NCBI GenBank assembly: GCA_032768795.1
Contig: CP136499.1
Location: forward strand, 124,001-188,000
Direction: 5' to 3'
Length of the DNA stretch: 64,000 bases
DNA from: Tremella fuciformis
Lineage: Eukaryota > Basidiomycota > Tremellomycetes > Tremellales > Tremellaceae
Shown: positions 34,778-44,513 of the stretch, one piece after another
How the letters are laid out: every line of letters begins with the position of its first letter
Position numbering within the stretch: position 1 is the first letter of the stretch
Notes under the pieces: generated by a model
Seen by the model: only the letters and a program-made list of their open reading frames with translations
Database searches by the model: none
What the model was told of the DNA's origin: nothing
Position numbers and translations under genes: made by a program

Positions 34778-37700
34778 ATGAGAATGACAACACCATCCCA
34801 AGATGTTGCAGCCCGTAAGGCTTCTTTTTTTCCTCGATCGACTCCGCCCATCTTCTGCGCGAGCTGATACCATTACCAGTCGCCAGGCAGGCGCACCTCC
34901 GGATCTTGGCAAACCTGCCCTTTACACGTGTACAGGATCTCATGGTGAGAGCAAAGCAGAGAACAGAGGGCGGATACAGCGAGCCGGGTTGAGGCGTGGG
35001 CGCTGATCATCCACAGCTCTATGTGAACCCTGGAAAGGAGGCTGGAGAGGGCATGCGGTTGTGTGAGCTTCTGCCTCTGACCCCATGACCCGGCTAATGT
35101 CCGGTCTCCGACAATATGATCAAAGCCTTTCATCCCTTGCTTAACAACAGCAGGAGCGAGAACGATGATCCCCACATATACGACACATGCCGCGAGCTGT
35201 ACGTGGCGCTGGGTCAGCCCGGGTCGGCACACATGATTATGCACACTGGCGAGACGTACATTATGCCGTCGCGTCGGGCAGGCTTGTATCCCGCTGATTG
35301 ACAGGGGATCGGGCAAGACCCTTTTGAGCAACGAGGCCCTACGTTTCTTCCTCCAGGACCCTTTCGTCAACGACGACAGCAATAACGTCACTGTCGATCC
35401 AATCCTCCGTACAGCCATGCGTGGCCTGCACGACACGGTCCAACAGGTCAACACCCTCCTGGAGATTTTCGGCAACGCGAGCACACTCCACAATGCTAAC
35501 TCATCACGGTTCGCCAAGATCACAGAGGTAAGTGGCTCGCCAGCGACTGGGTCTCGCGGAGGCTGAACCCCTGCCAAGATTGAATTTGTACCTATCCCCC
35601 TCGCACCGTCCTCGGCGCCAGCCTCGCCGCCGCCCTCATCCACCATCCTGCTCGTACCTGTCCACGTCGAGCTCGCAGTTTTCGCTTGGGAACAAACCAG
35701 GTCCACAACTGCTCGCCAGGGCGAGCGCAATTTCCATGTTCTTACAGCGCTTGACGCCGAGATCAATGGTGAGGGAACTCTAGCCCAGAGTGTATGCGAC
35801 CACTCACGCTTCTAGGCAAACATCCCTCGCCCCCAAACAAAGCTACATGGGCCTATTGTGCCGCCGTTCTTGGTAGCTTCTTCGATGCAAGCGAGGTCGA
35901 GGCGATCCGATCAGTCCTCGAGGGGGTTCTACTCTGTTCTCAGGACAATGCAGATGTGCGCCAAACGGAAGTGCGCCGTATGTTCCGTGTGCAAGAACCA
36001 GCTAGGTCTGGGATATGGGAGCCAAAAGATGCGGGGGCCTACATGTACGAACAGCTTTTCATGGTGAGTCTTTGTGAACCGGAGTCTTCTCACAAGAACA
36101 GGTCGTACTCGACAAAATACGGCACAAGCTTGACGAACACGCTCGGATATTGGAGGCTTGTATACCCCACGACCCCTCTTGTCCGGCGCCGCTGTCCAAG
36201 CTGTCCCTTGTCGACGTTGTGAGTTGTTCACTGATTGCCTTTTGGCGTCGTCCCTAACTTGCAGCCTGGCTTCGAACAGGTGGCCGAAGTGAGCCCAGCT
36301 GGATGTCTCTATCCTCAGGGAAGTTCTGACAGCTTTACAGATGGGGCTGGATCAGTTGCTGTTCAACGTCCTTGGAGAGGTTCTATTCGCCACGGTGAGT
36401 AACGCCAGCGAACGAACGACTGTCCAGCTGACCTCTTCAGACATGCGATCGCCTGTCTGTTCCCAGCGACAATCACCACAGCGAAAAGGATGTTCCGCAC
36501 ACGCATCTCGAAGCAGCCGAGGTCAAATTTGTGGCGCTTCTTGATACCCTCACCCGTGGCGCTCAGGCAGGAACGTCGGTCGCGCATCTCGCCCAAGCTA
36601 TCGATCAACAACTATCCGACACGGACACCACCGCTTCAACGGAAGCCACGCGGGCATACCGCTTGCTCAGCGGTCCTGGGGGTCATGCGGAACTATTCGT
36701 GGATCACTCGAACGGTGCCGTCAAGTATACGGCCGACCACATGCTGTCGCACAACCTTGCCGACATCTCCCCAGAGCTTCAAGAGATACTCGACGATACA
36801 GAGTTGGCTCTTTTTGAGATGCGGCAGACCTCCGAGGACGAGGAAACGGGCTCGCTGCTCCCAGTCTATCGAAACCAGGCCTCGGACTCAGAGATAGACG
36901 AGGCAGCTACCGATGCAGCAGCAACGCTCTCGGCGCGTTTAAGAGAGGACGTAGGGGGCTTCCTTCTGCGGCAGGCCGCCATGCAGTCCGTGCGCGTGGT
37001 CCACTGTGTTCGGCCATTCCAAGACGCCGACCATACCGAAATAGACATGCCTTGCATTGTGCGCCAACTGGAGGCGGCGGGTGTGGCGAGCATGTTCCGT
37101 CTGGCCGCCCGTTGCATACCATCTCAGCAAGCAGCTCGTGTCGCCATGGCAGGTGAGCTGAGCACTCCCCACGGGAACATGTACACGAGACAAGGCTAAT
37201 CCGTTCCTCCTAGATGATGGTGCCGCCAACAGCATCAGCAGTCGCATACGGGTCCTCGAGCAGTCCGACTTTGACACGCCTTTCGTGCATTCGCCCGCCA
37301 AGAACCCTCGCTCTCCCAGAAACCAAACTCTGAGCTTGGATGAAGGAGTCTCAAGCCTTTTGCACGGGTATCAAGAGACCAGGCAAGACCTTTTGCAGCA
37401 AGCCCAGAAGCTTGGGGAAGAGCGGCGCGCCCTCGTCAAGAAGCTCTCCGGATTGGAGCAAGACTCGACAGATCTTCGCGACAAGGTCTCAATCCTTGAG
37501 TTGGACGTGTTGAAGGTCAAAGAGGATAAAGAGGCGCTCCAAGACCAAGTCACTCGACTCCTCAATCGCAATCAGGCTCTGTACGTTGGAGCGAAGGATA
37601 GTCTGGCTGCACAAGCCGAAGCCGAGTCAGCTGTCAAAGAGCTCGACAAGAAAGTCACCGAATCTCAACGGCTTGTCCAGGCACACAGCTTGGCACTGAT

Positions 37701-38390
37701 TCGGCAAGAGAAGCTCTGCTTGCGACTCCTCATTGCACAGCTGCGCGATTCGCCCATCCTCGTACGAGCGCCGCCTGACGCTCTTTCCGGCCAAAAGCAA
37801 ATTGCCAAGCAGGCCAAAGACATTTTGTCCGCCCTGAACAATATGACATATGCTTGGGATATAGAGGCATGTGAGACATGGTCTGAGGAGATCTTCCAGC
37901 TTGTTGATTCGGATGGTCATCTGAACCACAAAGTCATACCCCTCTTGCAGCTCCTACACGTCTGGCGCGACCTCGAGACGGTATCCGGTCCAATCGACAA
38001 GCTCATTTTGGACAGCTGGATCGACCGGACCGAGACTGCACTCCTGCGCCGCTTGCCAGAAGAGCTTCAAAACGCCGTGCTTCGCGGTGGCTCGGCTCCG
38101 GAAATCTTGAGACTCTTGGTGGGCCGTACGCTGACTGCCGGCATGCTGCTTTCCGCACCGCACCCCCGATCGGCTCTGAAGGCGGCGATGCAAGTTGCGA
38201 TGAATTCGTTTGCGCCCAGTGGGACTGTGCAGCAGGTCTCGTTCAAGATCGGCGAGCTGGAGACTGTCAAGGCGGGCGAGTGTCCACCTTGAGCTTCTGA
38301 ATGGCGCTGACATTTTCAGAGCTCGAGAAGGAGTTTTCATACGTCGAAGAGGACAAGTGGTTCGTCGGACTGGGGCGCAAGACGGCCTAA
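34778..38390 (+). CDS. Gene L: highly divergent myosin-like motor protein, 989 aa
   Basis: Model: exons 34778-34814, 34880-34944, 35017-35062, 35126-35255, 35305-35527, 35579-35768, 35816-36063, 36102-36218, 36265-36279, 36341-36394, 36441-37152, 37214-38275 and 38320-38390. All phases close. The last intron is GC-AG and one exon has only 15 nt. Motor motifs appear in order: DPHIYDTCRELY near 70; P-loop GETGSGKT near 92-99; switch I NANSSRFAK near 160; GERNFHV near 218; switch II DVPGFE near 352; and the motor end VRVVHCVRPF with IVRQLEAAGVASMFRLAAR near 555-600. Residues about 640-760 form a coiled coil, and 770-989 are globular with no recognised cargo domain. There is no N-terminal SH3-like part and no IQ motif. 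The motor is about 575 residues, short against roughly 750 in ordinary myosins. It lacks a chitin synthase domain, so it is not a class V/VII chitin synthase. It is probably an actin- or nucleotide-dependent scaffold or motor; activity is unknown. Confidence 0.85.
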
Positions 38391-38920
38391 GGTGACTTGC
38401 TTGTACGCTGATACTTGTCGTCATCTGAATGAGAGATGAACAGAATGCATCCGAGAATAAGGCCTAGACTCGCACGGCAGCTAGGCTTTGTCTTCTGGCC
38501 CACAGCGAAGAGGTCTCACTCCGGAGTCGCAGCTACTAGTTGTGGTACTGATACTGTATCCCATCTTTCCAACTTGCAACAAACTCCCCAGTCACGCCGG
38601 AACATGACTCGGGCCTACACACATGCGACGCCTTGGCAGCTCGCTGAGGCTTCGATTCCGACCCGCACCTCATCACTGCCTCCCTGGCGTCTGCCCTCTC
38701 CGGCCACGAAACCTCCCCGCCCGCCCAAAAACCCCCGACCTTCGACGTGGAGACTACGGCTGGACCGCGCAAGAGGCCAAATTGGCAAGTGACAAGGGCC
38801 GACCGGACCAACCCAACCCCTCTGCCTCGCGACGGCGAGGGCAGCCGAGTGAGCCGGCGCGCAGTAGGAGACAGAATACTGATCCGAACACTAGCCTCGG
38901 CATCCGCCGGACGGCGAGAG
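38391..38920. other. 0.5 kb between convergent genes L and G, nothing recognised
   Basis: Short overlapping ORFs only; no repeat or motif was identified. Confidence 0.5.
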
Positions 38921-40723
38921 TTAGGTGGTGTATGCTACAACACACGGTATAGATGGCGAAAACAGCCTGACATAGATGCGACATATGCATACTCTCGAAC
39001 GTTTTCTGCTAGTCGTCCAGTCCAGGCTCTCGCTCACTGCCCTGATATCTTCTAGCTCTTCGCGTTCAGATGCCGCTGCTACCGCCACCAGTCTGTCATA
39101 CACCACCGACAGTCTGTCATACACCACCGAAAAGTCGGCCTCACGTGCCAACAGGGCGTCGAATGACAACTGAGAGTCCACTGGGGCGTCGCCGTCATCT
39201 GTGCGTCAGTCCGCGGCATTCGAAAAGTGAGTAGAGGGTTGGAGGTATGGGGCAAGGTAGAGGCACGGGGTTTCTCTGTCGACAGCAAGCGTGAGCAAGC
39301 CAGAGAATGTTTAACGACACAAGGTCCCTCTCGACAGCAAGCGTGAGCAAGCCAGAGAATGTTTAACGACACAAGGTCCCTCTCGACAGCAAGCGTGAGC
39401 AAGCCAGAGAATGTTTTACGACACAAGGTCGGGTCCCTCTCGACAGCAAGCGTGAGCAAGCCAGAGAATGTTTTACGACACAAGGTCGGGTCCCTCTCGA
39501 CAGCAAGCGTGAGCAAGCCAGAGAATGTTTTACGACACAAGGTCGGGTCCCTCTCGACAGCAAGCGTGAGCAAGCCAGAGAATGTTTTACGACACAAGGT
39601 CGGGTCCCTCTCGACAGCAAGCGTGAGCAAGCCAGAGAATGTTTAACGACACAAGGTCGGGTCCCTCTCGACAGCAAGCGTGAGCAAGCCAGAGAATGTT
39701 TAACGACACAAGGTCGGGTCCCTCTCGACAGCAAGCATGAGCAAGCCAGAGAATGTTTAACGACACAAGGTCGGGTCCCTCTCGACAGCAAGCGTGAGCA
39801 AGCCAGAGAATGTTTAACGACACAAGGTCGGGTCCCCCCCCTCTTCCCCCTTGTGAAGCCGGCGACTCGCTCGCTGCTGATTGCTCACTCGCTGCTGATA
39901 GGGCCTCGTGTTCAGCAGCGAGTGAGTCGCCGGCCTCACGAGGCGCAAGAAGGGCCGGGGGGGGGGGGGGGGGAAGGAAGAGGGGGAGGGGTGTCACAGG
40001 GGAAGGGGGGGGGGGGGGGAGGGTTAGGAGCGAGAAGACGGACTCACCAGCAGCACTGTATGGACATCTAGTAACGGGATGGTCCTTCTCGCCACAACGC
40101 TCACACACATGCCGGAAAATGCATCGCTCCCTGCAAGGCCTATTTGCGTTCCAGTGTCGGCAAGCTCTGTGGCTGATCTCCAAGTGCGGCGGCCGAGGCA
40201 CCTGAAAGGGCAAAGTGAGTCCTACCGAAGGCGGAGGCTTTGCAGAAAATGGCGGAGCAGTCTTGGTGGTTTTCGCTCTCCGCTTCCGAAGTGGGTGAGT
40301 CGTCGAGGAGCCTTGATGATCCGGAGCTGACCCGGCCGTTTTGCTACGCCTTCGTGAGGAAGACGGCTCGGGACCCGGGGATGAGTCGGTTGGCTTTGCA
40401 AGCTGGCGATTCCGAGGCGGGGCTTTCGCTTTTGCCGTGGGTCGTCTCGCCCGTTGCTTGGGGCCTATTGAAGCTTGAACCGAGCCAGTGGGCAAGAAGA
40501 TATGTCGATCTTTGGCGAGCGGCCGGTCAGGCGATGAGGAGGGATTCTCTATCTTGACAAGGGAGCTTGCCGGACTAGGTGGGGAAGGGAGTCGAATGAA
40601 GGGGATGGGTGATGAAGGCTCCTTCTTGATTTCGATTGAAACGCTGCGAGGCGGAAGGACGTGAGGATTGTCCGGGGTCGCCAGGCGTTCTGACTTGACG
40701 TTGCGATCGCTGATGTTGGCCAT
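38921..40723 (-). CDS. Gene G: CCCH plus CCHC zinc-finger protein, 317 aa, with a repeat-filled intron
   Basis: Model on the minus strand: exons 40723-40048 and 39198-38921, split by an 849-nt GT-AG intron at phase 1. The joined frame is exact (954 nt). Exon 1 is Pro/Ser/Lys-rich (SIEIKKEPSSP, QRARRPTAKAKAPPR). It ends with a finger of spacing C-x8-C-x3-C-x3-H (CRHWNANRPCRERCIFRH), followed at once by C-x2-C-x4-H-x4-C (CERCGEKDHPVTRC). Exon 2 has a duplicated SVVYDRL and a helical acidic part (AASEREELEDIRAVSES). The CCCH-CCHC pair is typical of nucleic-acid-binding proteins linked to basidiomycete mobile elements (from memory of the family). It may be a partner or decayed relative of the protein at 7721-8714. 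It is divergent from gene P, with 50 bp between start codons. Confidence 0.65.
39273..39836. repeat. Minisatellite, 52/57-bp unit x 10, inside the intron of gene G
   Basis: Ten copies of a unit containing CGACAGCAAGCGTGAGCAAG. The GACAGCAAG core starts at 39281, 39333, 39385, 39442, 39499, 39556, 39613, 39670, 39727 and 39784. The first two steps are 52 bp (units lacking GGGTC) and the other seven are 57 bp. Copies differ mainly by TTTAA/TTTTA and one CATGAG. Read as protein it gives long repeat ORFs, which are considered spurious. Confidence 0.95.
39853..39938. repeat. Long imperfect inverted repeat (hairpin) in the intron of gene G
   Basis: The arms CTCACTCGCTGCTGA (39885-39899) and TCAGCAGCGAGTGAG (39912-39926) are perfectly complementary. 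A second nested pair, 39853-39868 and 39923-39938, matches at 15 of 16 positions. The element lies between the minisatellite and the poly-G runs. Confidence 0.8.
39957..40019 (+). repeat. Two poly-G runs (17 and 15 nt) near the splice donor of gene G
   Basis: G runs occupy 39957-39973 and 40005-40019. On the transcribed minus strand they are poly-C runs starting 28 nt into the intron of gene G. Confidence 0.85.
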
Positions 40724-40726
40724 CCC

Positions 40727-40760
40727 GCTGCGTCTGCTATAGTGCTGCGTCTGCTATAGT
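40727..40760. promoter_or_regulatory. Tandem 17-bp duplication filling a 50-bp bidirectional promoter
   Basis: The 17-mer GCTGCGTCTGCTATAGT occurs twice in tandem (40727-40743 and 40744-40760). It lies between the ATG of gene G (40723, minus) and the ATG of gene P (40774, plus). Whether it is functional is inference. Confidence 0.5.
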
Positions 40761-40773
40761 TACATAGCGTGCC

Positions 40774-41089
40774 ATGCAGGCAAAAATTTCGGTATCCACA
40801 CGCCGGCCTTATGCGGGTATTACGACTGAACTGTCCGTGGCACTCGGTGGTCAGGAACCACGAGACTACCACGAGGCAGCTTCCGACGGAAACATCCAAA
40901 GAATCCTACGAACGGCCAACATGGACGCATCCTACTCCGTCGAATCTGCCGATGGTCTTGGTGTCTCCCCGGTAAATCTGCTTCTCCTGGATGTTCTGTT
41001 CCTCCCCCTGCATGCATGCGGCCTTTCAGCGGACGAAGCGGATGATGCTGGAGCTACCCACGGCGTTTCGGCTATTTAAGGTCACGTGA
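40774..41089 (+). CDS. Gene P: small two-exon protein, 85 aa
   Basis: Model: exons 40774-40971 and 41030-41089, with a 58-nt GT-AG intron (GTAAAT...TTTCAG) in phase 0. The product starts MQAKISVSTRRPYAG, has a helical middle (DYHEAASDGNIQRILRTANM) and ends MMLELPTAFRLFKVT. Without the intron the frame also runs to a stop, so the splice is likely rather than proven. No signal peptide, no domain recognised. It is divergent from gene G. Confidence 0.45.
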
Positions 41090-41111
41090 TGCGCCGCAAC
41101 AGCGCTCGGTG

Positions 41112-41498
41112 TTACTCAGGACGAGCGCGACGCGCTTCCCAATTGGCGCTCGCCTTGAACGTCTCTACATGGGCGCTCATGTCGTCTGCGGAGGCATCAT
41201 CCCGTACGTCCATCGTCCACAGCCTTGACTGTACCAAGCGCTGACTCTCCGGGAGATCGACCTCGTGCGTCTTAACGCAATGTCTCCACATGTTGACGGC
41301 TGCGGGCAGTTCAAAGCCGAGCCTGACAGCCTGTGAGACCGTCCCCTTCAACGACGCCTGAGCCTTGCTCTCTCTCGCTTGCCATCGCTCCCAGTCCTTC
41401 TTATCCTCGGTGGTCACGAAACCGCCAGCGTCACTCTTCGTCGGAGTGACCGAGCCGGCACGGACCCGACGTCCTGTGATTACGACCTGGCTCGACAT
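41112..41498 (-). pseudogene. Copia-type Gag fragment (UBN2-like)
   Basis: An ORF from an ATG at 41498 to a stop at 41112 has the pattern of copia Gag N-terminal domains: DKKDWERWQARESKAQ, SLKGTVSQAVRLGFELP, AVNMWRHCVKTHEV, SRLWTMDVRDDASADDMSAH. There is no zinc knuckle, protease or LTR nearby, so it is a fragment. It differs from the Gag of copia1 and copia2 in this window, implying a third copia lineage. Confidence 0.6.
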
Positions 41499-42213
41499 CG
41501 ATCCCCAAGGCGGCATTCCAGCAGTGTCTCAGCTGTAGCGCGACCTCGACAGCTGCTCGCAACGGCGCGTATGACGACGGGTCGTGCGAAAGCTTTGCGA
41601 TCGAGTCACCTTGACTCTAGCGCTCGACATCCTGCGATAAAGGCGTCCAAGACTGCTGACGGGTTCTAAACCGCTCGCTTTCAGTGCGTCCCAGCTGACG
41701 GCGACGGCTTGAGCGATGATGTAAGCGAAATTCGACAGCTTGGGCTGGGTCTTGGGACTTTAATCTGTTATACAATGAGCGTGGTATGCATTCGCCCCCG
41801 GGGCCGAATGTCACGAGGATCATCCAGTTCAGGTCCGTCTGTTCCCCGGCGACCAAAGACATGACCACGGCACAAAAGTCGGCTACTGGACATCGAGTGC
41901 CTGTGCTCCTCGCGGCCAAGACTCGCCTCGTAGCTGGAACTCGCGTACCGAGTAAGCTGTCAAAGGGAGCCAAGCAGCTTGGTGTAAGCCACGTGGGTGC
42001 CGCATGGCTTTTGGCTTTTGCTTTTTCGCAATTGTTTGATCACCCAGTCACTACTTGTACTTTGCTACCTTTTTTATTTTCTCACTAGTGTCTTGACCCG
42101 TGAAATTCACGGGAACCTGTGGGCCACGTGGTTTGTCTCATGTATTCTATTATACGGAGCGGGCTTCGGGCGTAGTTGGAGTGGTCGGGACATTCCGGAG
42201 TGAGCTGTCAAAG
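41499..42213. other. 0.7 kb upstream of the X3 promoter, with short direct repeats
   Basis: GTGTAAGCCAC(A/G)TGG-type strings occur at about 41982 and 42274, and a GCCACGTGGTTTGTC string near 42122. A minus-strand ORF at 41617-41973 has no recognised motif. No gene is supported. Confidence 0.4.
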
Positions 42214-42267
42214 CTAATGTCATTAGGAAAGCGGCCTAATGGGGGGAAGTCCGAGATAAGCTAATGG
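42214..42267. promoter_or_regulatory. CTAATGG/CATTAG motif cluster upstream of X3
   Basis: CTAATG at 42214, CATTAG at 42221, and CTAATGG at 42236 and 42261. The cluster ends 84 bp upstream of the X3 ATG. It is the same motif and a similar position as at X1 and X2. Confidence 0.55.
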
Positions 42268-42350
42268 GATGAGTGTAAGCCACATGGTTGCCACATGGTT
42301 TGTCTATCGTGTTCTTTTATTATAGTAGATAATATACATCCATTGTCGGC

Positions 42351-44198
42351 ATGGAGCGCATTTCTGAGATACCACTACCTCCCTCATTCCCGTCGACGAG
42401 TGGTGACAGCAGTAGTGATCAGCCGCCAGCAAGTCCGTCTCAACCCCCGCCTAAAGGAGGTTACGTTCTCGCATCTCCCGCTGCCGCTGCCGCTGCCGCT
42501 GCCGCTGCCGTTTCCGCTGGAGCTGGACTCGATCATCACTCGACCTCGGCCGAACGGCTTCTCGCTATCTCACGCCTCCAGTCATCCAGATCGGAACTAT
42601 TCTCCCTGTCGGTGCACATGGTGGCTGACAGGGGGTCGTCGGGCAACGAGCAAGGCGAGAAACCCTTGGCGGATGAAGGAGATCGGGAGGGAAAGGGTGA
42701 CAAGGACATCGAGGGTAACGAGCATGACACCGGCAGCATTCCTGCTGTTGGTCAGACCGTCCAAACTCCTTTACCCAGAACGCCGCCTATCGTCATAGCC
42801 ATTGACGTCGAAGATCAACACGACGTCTCCCTTTTGTCCGCTTTCGAATCGGTCCTCAAGCTTTCGAAAGAGGTCACGCGGGAATGGCCAGAGTCGGACA
42901 GGAACGTACTGCCTGAGATTTACGACGGCAGTAGTGGGGAGGACCCTTCCAAGAGGGCAGATTTGCTCTTGTCCGGCAAATGGTTCACGATCCCCCGAGA
43001 AACTACCCCTCCGAGCGATACGGACGACGAGGACTCAGATACAGATTCCAGCGACGATGACACCGCCACTCCCGTGAGGAGCGACAAAGGCCAAGGTCTC
43101 CATTCCACCCAAATTTTTGATGACGATCGTGTCGAGCAAGTTGAGGAAGCAGTGTGGAGGCGTACGGCATCCGGTGAGCAGGATTTATGGAATATGTTTG
43201 TCCTGGGACCTTTCATCGGTAAGTCATCCGAGCGCCGAGCCCAGAGCTCGTCGATCTCGCCGATCTGGAACAAGTTGAAAATGTCAGAGGCACATATCGG
43301 TCAGGATGAGCTGTACAAGAAACCACTGTTCGCGACTGCGATGCCGGAACCCGATGAGGATCTGTTGAGCAAGGTGCATGAGACCGACTGCGCGCCAGGT
43401 CTCAACGACCCGGTCTTCATGATGGTCTCTTCTTTCTCTATCCTCGGATTCAGGAGTGCGCAGGTGAATGATCTCCTCTCCTGCGAGCGGATGCACGGCT
43501 GATGAGTGCGGTACAGTTTGACATGCAGACCGTCATCACCAATCGCCTGGGGTCCCCAATCATCATCTACATCGCTGACCCAGGCGATTTGGACGATCTG
43601 TGCTCGGACATGACTACCGAGGGTGAGTGGCTTGCTCTTTGCTCCTCACCTTGCTCATACGACATCAGGCGAGCCTGGATCCGACGATATACTTGCAGAA
43701 AGCAGATGCCATGGGCTCGTTGTACTCCCGCCCGCCAAGTTGCTATCTGCCGGAGTCACTTACATCCGTCTCGTGCTTTATCCCATGGAGGGCAACGGCC
43801 AAGGTACAGGCAACAGATCCAGCTCGGCCGTCATTGGCGCTGGGTGGTCGTATCAACTACTCTCGCTTGGTCCGGCTCTCTGGGAGGAACGTCCTCATTG
43901 GACCGACGGCTGGGCAGAGCAGATCGTGCCGCTCGTTGATGTCTGCGTGCATCGTCCTGTGTGAGTCGAGCTGCGAGCTGCAACCGTGATCCTGCGAGCT
44001 GCGAGCGAGCTAGTCGATCAGCCCGCTTGAAACAGGACGGCGCTGAGATTCACAGAGCAGAGCTCCGAAACGATTATCGTATGGCCCAGTGCATTTACCG
44101 CACCACGGGCTTCAACCTCTCGAGGGTGTTTGAACAGTTCGAGCAGGGTCAAAGTACCAGGAGAGCGAAGTGGACAACGCGAGCAGTACAAGAGGTGA
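42351..44198 (+). CDS. X3: third family member, 557 aa
   Basis: Model: exons 42351-43463, 43517-43622, 43669-43960 and 44036-44198; all phases close (1674 nt). Residues 1-45 are Pro/Ser-rich, followed by a ten-residue Ala run, then IVIAIDVEDQHDVSLLSAF, KWFTIPRETTPP and a highly acidic stretch (DTDDEDSDTDSSDDDTA). The conserved C-terminal core has LNDPVFMMVSSFSILGFRS, VITNRLGSPIIIYIADPGD, LVVLPPAKLLSAGVTYIRL and GPALWEERPHWTDGW, matching X1 block by block. The final exon differs from X1. No transmembrane segment or catalytic motif was recognised. It is convergent with X4. Confidence 0.75.
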
Positions 44199-44513
44199 CA
44201 TCCTAGGTTTTAATCGTGTGACAGACACTACACGAACGTACAGAAACGTCTGCAGGCATGCTGGCTTTCACTCGTGACCGCCCGATCGCCGAGTCCCAAA
44301 TACTTTGGTACACCTGGTCCCAGCTTCGATCTGATGACGCAAGCGGTCCACTTGAGCCGGGTTACGTGTCTGTGAGATATGATCAGCCTGGTCACCATCC
44401 ATCCCTGCTTCGTATCTGAGAAGCACAAGACGCACCACCCAGTGTATACGACCCACGACCCCATACTGCCGAAACGCTTCACAGAGGGGCCGAAGAACGC
44501 TTTGCATATTCTG
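44199..44513. other. Intergenic between convergent X3 and X4
   Basis: About 315 bp with no repeat, motif or plausible exon recognised. Confidence 0.5.

Noticed and set aside
39079..40723. A 378-codon ORF running from gene G into the 57-bp minisatellite, and other repeat ORFs there
   Set aside because: A good donor (GTGAGT) right after the zinc fingers and an in-phase acceptor at 39199 remove the array. The repeat peptide simply reflects the satellite.
40774..41079. Unspliced 101-codon reading of gene P
   Set aside because: A strong donor GTAAAT and acceptor TTTCAG lie in phase 0, so the spliced 85-residue form is preferred, though not proven.
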